The position numbers and the translations under genes were made by a program. Shown one piece after another: positions 5,948-7,347 of a stretch of 7,347 nucleotides of DNA (position 1 is its first letter; every line of letters begins with the position of its first letter). The stretch comes from Pseudobdellovibrio sp. Lineage in GTDB: Bacteria; Bdellovibrionota; Bdellovibrionia; Bdellovibrionales; Bdellovibrionaceae. Below the pieces are notes generated by a model. The model was not told the DNA's origin and ran no database searches. It saw only the letters and a list, made by a program, of their open reading frames with translations. The DNA lies in contig JANWIU010000158.1 of NCBI GenBank assembly GCA_025449725.1, positions 1-7,347 of the forward strand, read 5' to 3'.

Positions 5948-6535
5948 TTAAGCTCCGCCTTTTAAAATCTGGATGATATTCTTCGAAATAAGCTTAAAGC
6001 TCTCGAGTACACCCTTTCCTTCAAAAGCGGAAGCTTCAACTTCAGGCGCATTGTATAAATTGATATGTTTGCGAAGTTCTTTAATCGGAAGTGCGTTTGG
6101 TAAATCGCGTTTGTTATATTGAATAATCAGAGGGATTTCTTTAATTGAATAACCCTGCTGTTCTAAATTCTTTTCAAGGTTTTTCAATGATTCAATGTTT
6201 TCTTCTAAACGGTCAGCTTGAGAGTCCACGACGAAGATGACTCCGTCTAATCCTTTTAAAATAAGCTTACGGGAAGCATCGTAAATAACCTGACCGGGAA
6301 CCGTGTATAAGTGAAAGCGGGCCTGAAAGCCGCGGATTTCGCCCACTTCTAATGGTAAGAAGTCAAAAAACAATGTTCTTTCGATTTCGGTGTTTAAAGC
6401 CACCAGTTTTGAACGCTGATCCTGCGCCAGAGACTGATAGACCCACTGAATATTCGTCGTTTTACCGCCCAATGAAGGCCCGTAATAGACGATTTTGCAG
6501 TGAATTTCTTTAGCGTTGTGGTTTATGAAAGACAT
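5948..6535 (-). CDS. mglA: MglA-family Ras-like GTPase
   Basis: MglA is a small cytoplasmic GTPase that sets cell polarity and gliding or pilus motility in Myxococcus; in Bdellovibrio bacteriovorus a homologue is reported to be needed for prey invasion. The 195-aa product has the same length as M. xanthus MglA and aligns with it from memory along its whole length. It has P-loop GPSLGGKTTN (19-28), ERTLFFDFLP (52-61) with intrinsic arginine finger R53, TVPGQ (78-82) with Q82, and base-recognition NKRD (141-144). The P-loop differs from the myxococcal GPGLCGKTTN at residues 21 (Ser) and 23 (Gly). No MglB-type GAP gene is adjacent. The neighbours are recR, 13 nt upstream, and nadA, 7 nt downstream, so it is probably cotranscribed with both. 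The start ATG 6535 gives the canonical MSFIN opening. The Shine-Dalgarno is weak (GATGGG). Confidence 0.95.
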   Translation of the reverse strand: MSFINHNAKEIHCKIVYYGPSLGGKTTNIQWVYQSLAQDQRSKLVALNTEIERTLFFDFLPLEVGEIRGFQARFHLYTVPGQVIYDASRKLILKGLDGVIFVVDSQADRLEENIESLKNLEKNLEQQGYSIKEIPLIIQYNKRDLPNALPIKELRKHINLYNAPEVEASAFEGKGVLESFKLISKNIIQILKGGA

Positions 6536-6548
6536 TTAGCCCATCATG

Positions 6549-7163
6549 CTACAGTTCGACTCTGTTTTCAAGAGCGCGACCCATAGTTCGGTCATCAATA
6601 AAATCAATGTCTGATCCCATTGGAATACCGTGAGCGATCCGGGAGATTTTAATGTTCTTCCCTTGAAGAATTTTTGTGAGATAAAGCGCAGTTGTGTCGC
6701 CCTCTAAATCAGCGTCAAAGGCAAAAATGATTTCTTTCAGTGTCGGGCGGGAGCCGTTAATACCGTCTTCTACCTTCTGTAAGAGTTCCTGAATTTTCAG
6801 GTTTTTAGCAGTGATTCCCTCTAAAGGCGAAATCACACCGTGAAGAACATGGTAACGGCCACGGAAAGCGCCGGAAGATTCAATTCGGGAGATGTCTGAA
6901 GGCTCTTCTACCAAACAAAGCACGTCGTTGGTGCGGTGCGGGTCTTCGCAATAGCGGCAAACGGTTTTATCGGTGTAGTTAAAGCATTCTGTGCAGGAGT
7001 GAACTTCGCTTTGTACACGAAGCAACGCCTCAGATAACTGTGTAGGATAAGAGTCTTTCGACTTCAGAACATAAAAAGCCAAACGCTGAGCGGTTTTAGG
7101 ACCAATCCCGGGCAAGCGGCTTAATTCATGAACCAGTTTTTCTAAGGCAGGTATGTTAAGCAA
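6549..7163 (-). CDS. recR: Recombination mediator protein RecR
   Basis: RecR works with RecO and RecF to load RecA on gapped DNA, forming a ring clamp. The 204-aa product (E. coli 201 aa) has a helix-hairpin-helix region ELSRLPGIGPKTAQRLAFYV (13-32), a four-Cys zinc site C57, C60, C69 and C72, and a Toprim domain beginning LCLVEEPSDISRIE (82-95). GRYHVLHGVISPLEGI (102-117) follows, and the C-terminal IAHGIPMGSDIDFIDDRTMGRAL fits the family. The second Toprim motif reads FAFDADLEGDTTA (147-159), with two aspartates where many RecR have Asn and Thr or Pro. The start is TTG at 7163-7161, immediately after the ybaB stop with no spacing; GGGG in the end of ybaB is six nt upstream. This gives the expected N-terminal length. 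The ybaB-recR pair is a widespread conserved arrangement, often after dnaX. Confidence 0.96.
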   Translation of the reverse strand: MLNIPALEKLVHELSRLPGIGPKTAQRLAFYVLKSKDSYPTQLSEALLRVQSEVHSCTECFNYTDKTVCRYCEDPHRTNDVLCLVEEPSDISRIESSGAFRGRYHVLHGVISPLEGITAKNLKIQELLQKVEDGINGSRPTLKEIIFAFDADLEGDTTALYLTKILQGKNIKISRIAHGIPMGSDIDFIDDRTMGRALENRVEL

Positions 7164-7347
7164 TTAAAACCCCGGTAAGCTGATGCCGCCGGTAACTTTG
7201 GCCATCTCTTTAGTGGTCGTGTCTTTAGCAGATTTCAAAGCGTCGTTAACAGCAGATACAACAAGGTCTTGCATCATTTCAGCGTCGCCGGCTTTTAAAA
7301 CTTCAGGATCAATCGTTACAGCTAAAACTTTGTTATCGCCGTTAACT
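7164..7347 (-). CDS. ybaB: YbaB/EbfC family nucleoid-associated protein (partial, N-terminus off the right edge)
   Basis: YbaB/EbfC proteins are small dimeric DNA-binding proteins of the nucleoid, about 100-110 aa. The last 60 codons are visible. They read NKVLAVTIDPEVLKAGDAEM, then MQDLVVSAVNDALKSAKDTT and a tail EMAKVTGGISLPGF before TAA. This matches the E. coli YbaB pattern of IDP, DLVAAAFNDA and the C-terminal LPPGF-like end. The TAA is directly followed by the recR TTG start, so the two genes are likely cotranscribed and coupled. The start and any promoter, and a possible dnaX upstream, lie outside the window. Confidence 0.93.
   Translation of the reverse strand, partial: VNGDNKVLAVTIDPEVLKAGDAEMMQDLVVSAVNDALKSAKDTTTKEMAKVTGGISLPGF

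Overview
The window reads as a chromosomal stretch from a predatory or near-predatory deltaproteobacterium-like organism, most plausibly Bdellovibrio or a relative in the Bdellovibrionota. The main reason is an MglA-type small GTPase almost collinear with Myxococcus xanthus MglA. It sits among housekeeping genes and near a PilZ-like protein with a flagellar-type promoter, and there is no adjacent mglB. The base composition looks AT-leaning by eye (not counted). No rRNA, tRNA, CRISPR array, insertion sequence or prophage gene is visible. The species call is an inference.

Left part (1-1612, minus strand, transcribed right to left): a small unrecognised protein, then ftsE, then the 5' two thirds or so of ftsX, which runs off the left edge. 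ftsE and ftsX overlap by ATGA, so they are a translationally coupled FtsEX divisome ABC module. A 115-bp divergent gap separates this operon from mscL.

Centre (1728-3763, plus strand): mscL encodes a mechanosensitive channel that lacks the usual C-terminal cytoplasmic helix, and it is followed by a strong hairpin. Next is a single gene with a good -10 box for an exported, cysteine-rich, coiled-coil protein of 497 aa with no recognised function. It is closed by a textbook bidirectional terminator shared with the convergent pilZ-like gene.

Right part (3795-7347, minus strand): a compact operon running ybaB/ebfC (partial) - recR - mglA - nadA - Sfp-type phosphopantetheinyl transferase. Junctions are 0, 13, 7 and -4 nt. 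After a 116-nt gap comes a PilZ-like gene with its own candidate sigma-28 (FliA) promoter (13 of 16 consensus positions, exact 11-nt spacer) placed just ahead of a strong Shine-Dalgarno.

Taken together, the window mixes envelope and division functions (FtsEX, MscL, exported coiled-coil protein), DNA repair (YbaB-RecR), cofactor synthesis and attachment (NadA, phosphopantetheinyl transferase), and polarity or motility signalling (MglA, PilZ). I do not see a self-contained new defence or mobile system. The best leads are the sigma-28/PilZ link, the unusual P-loop of the orphan MglA, and the uncharacterised exported coiled-coil protein.
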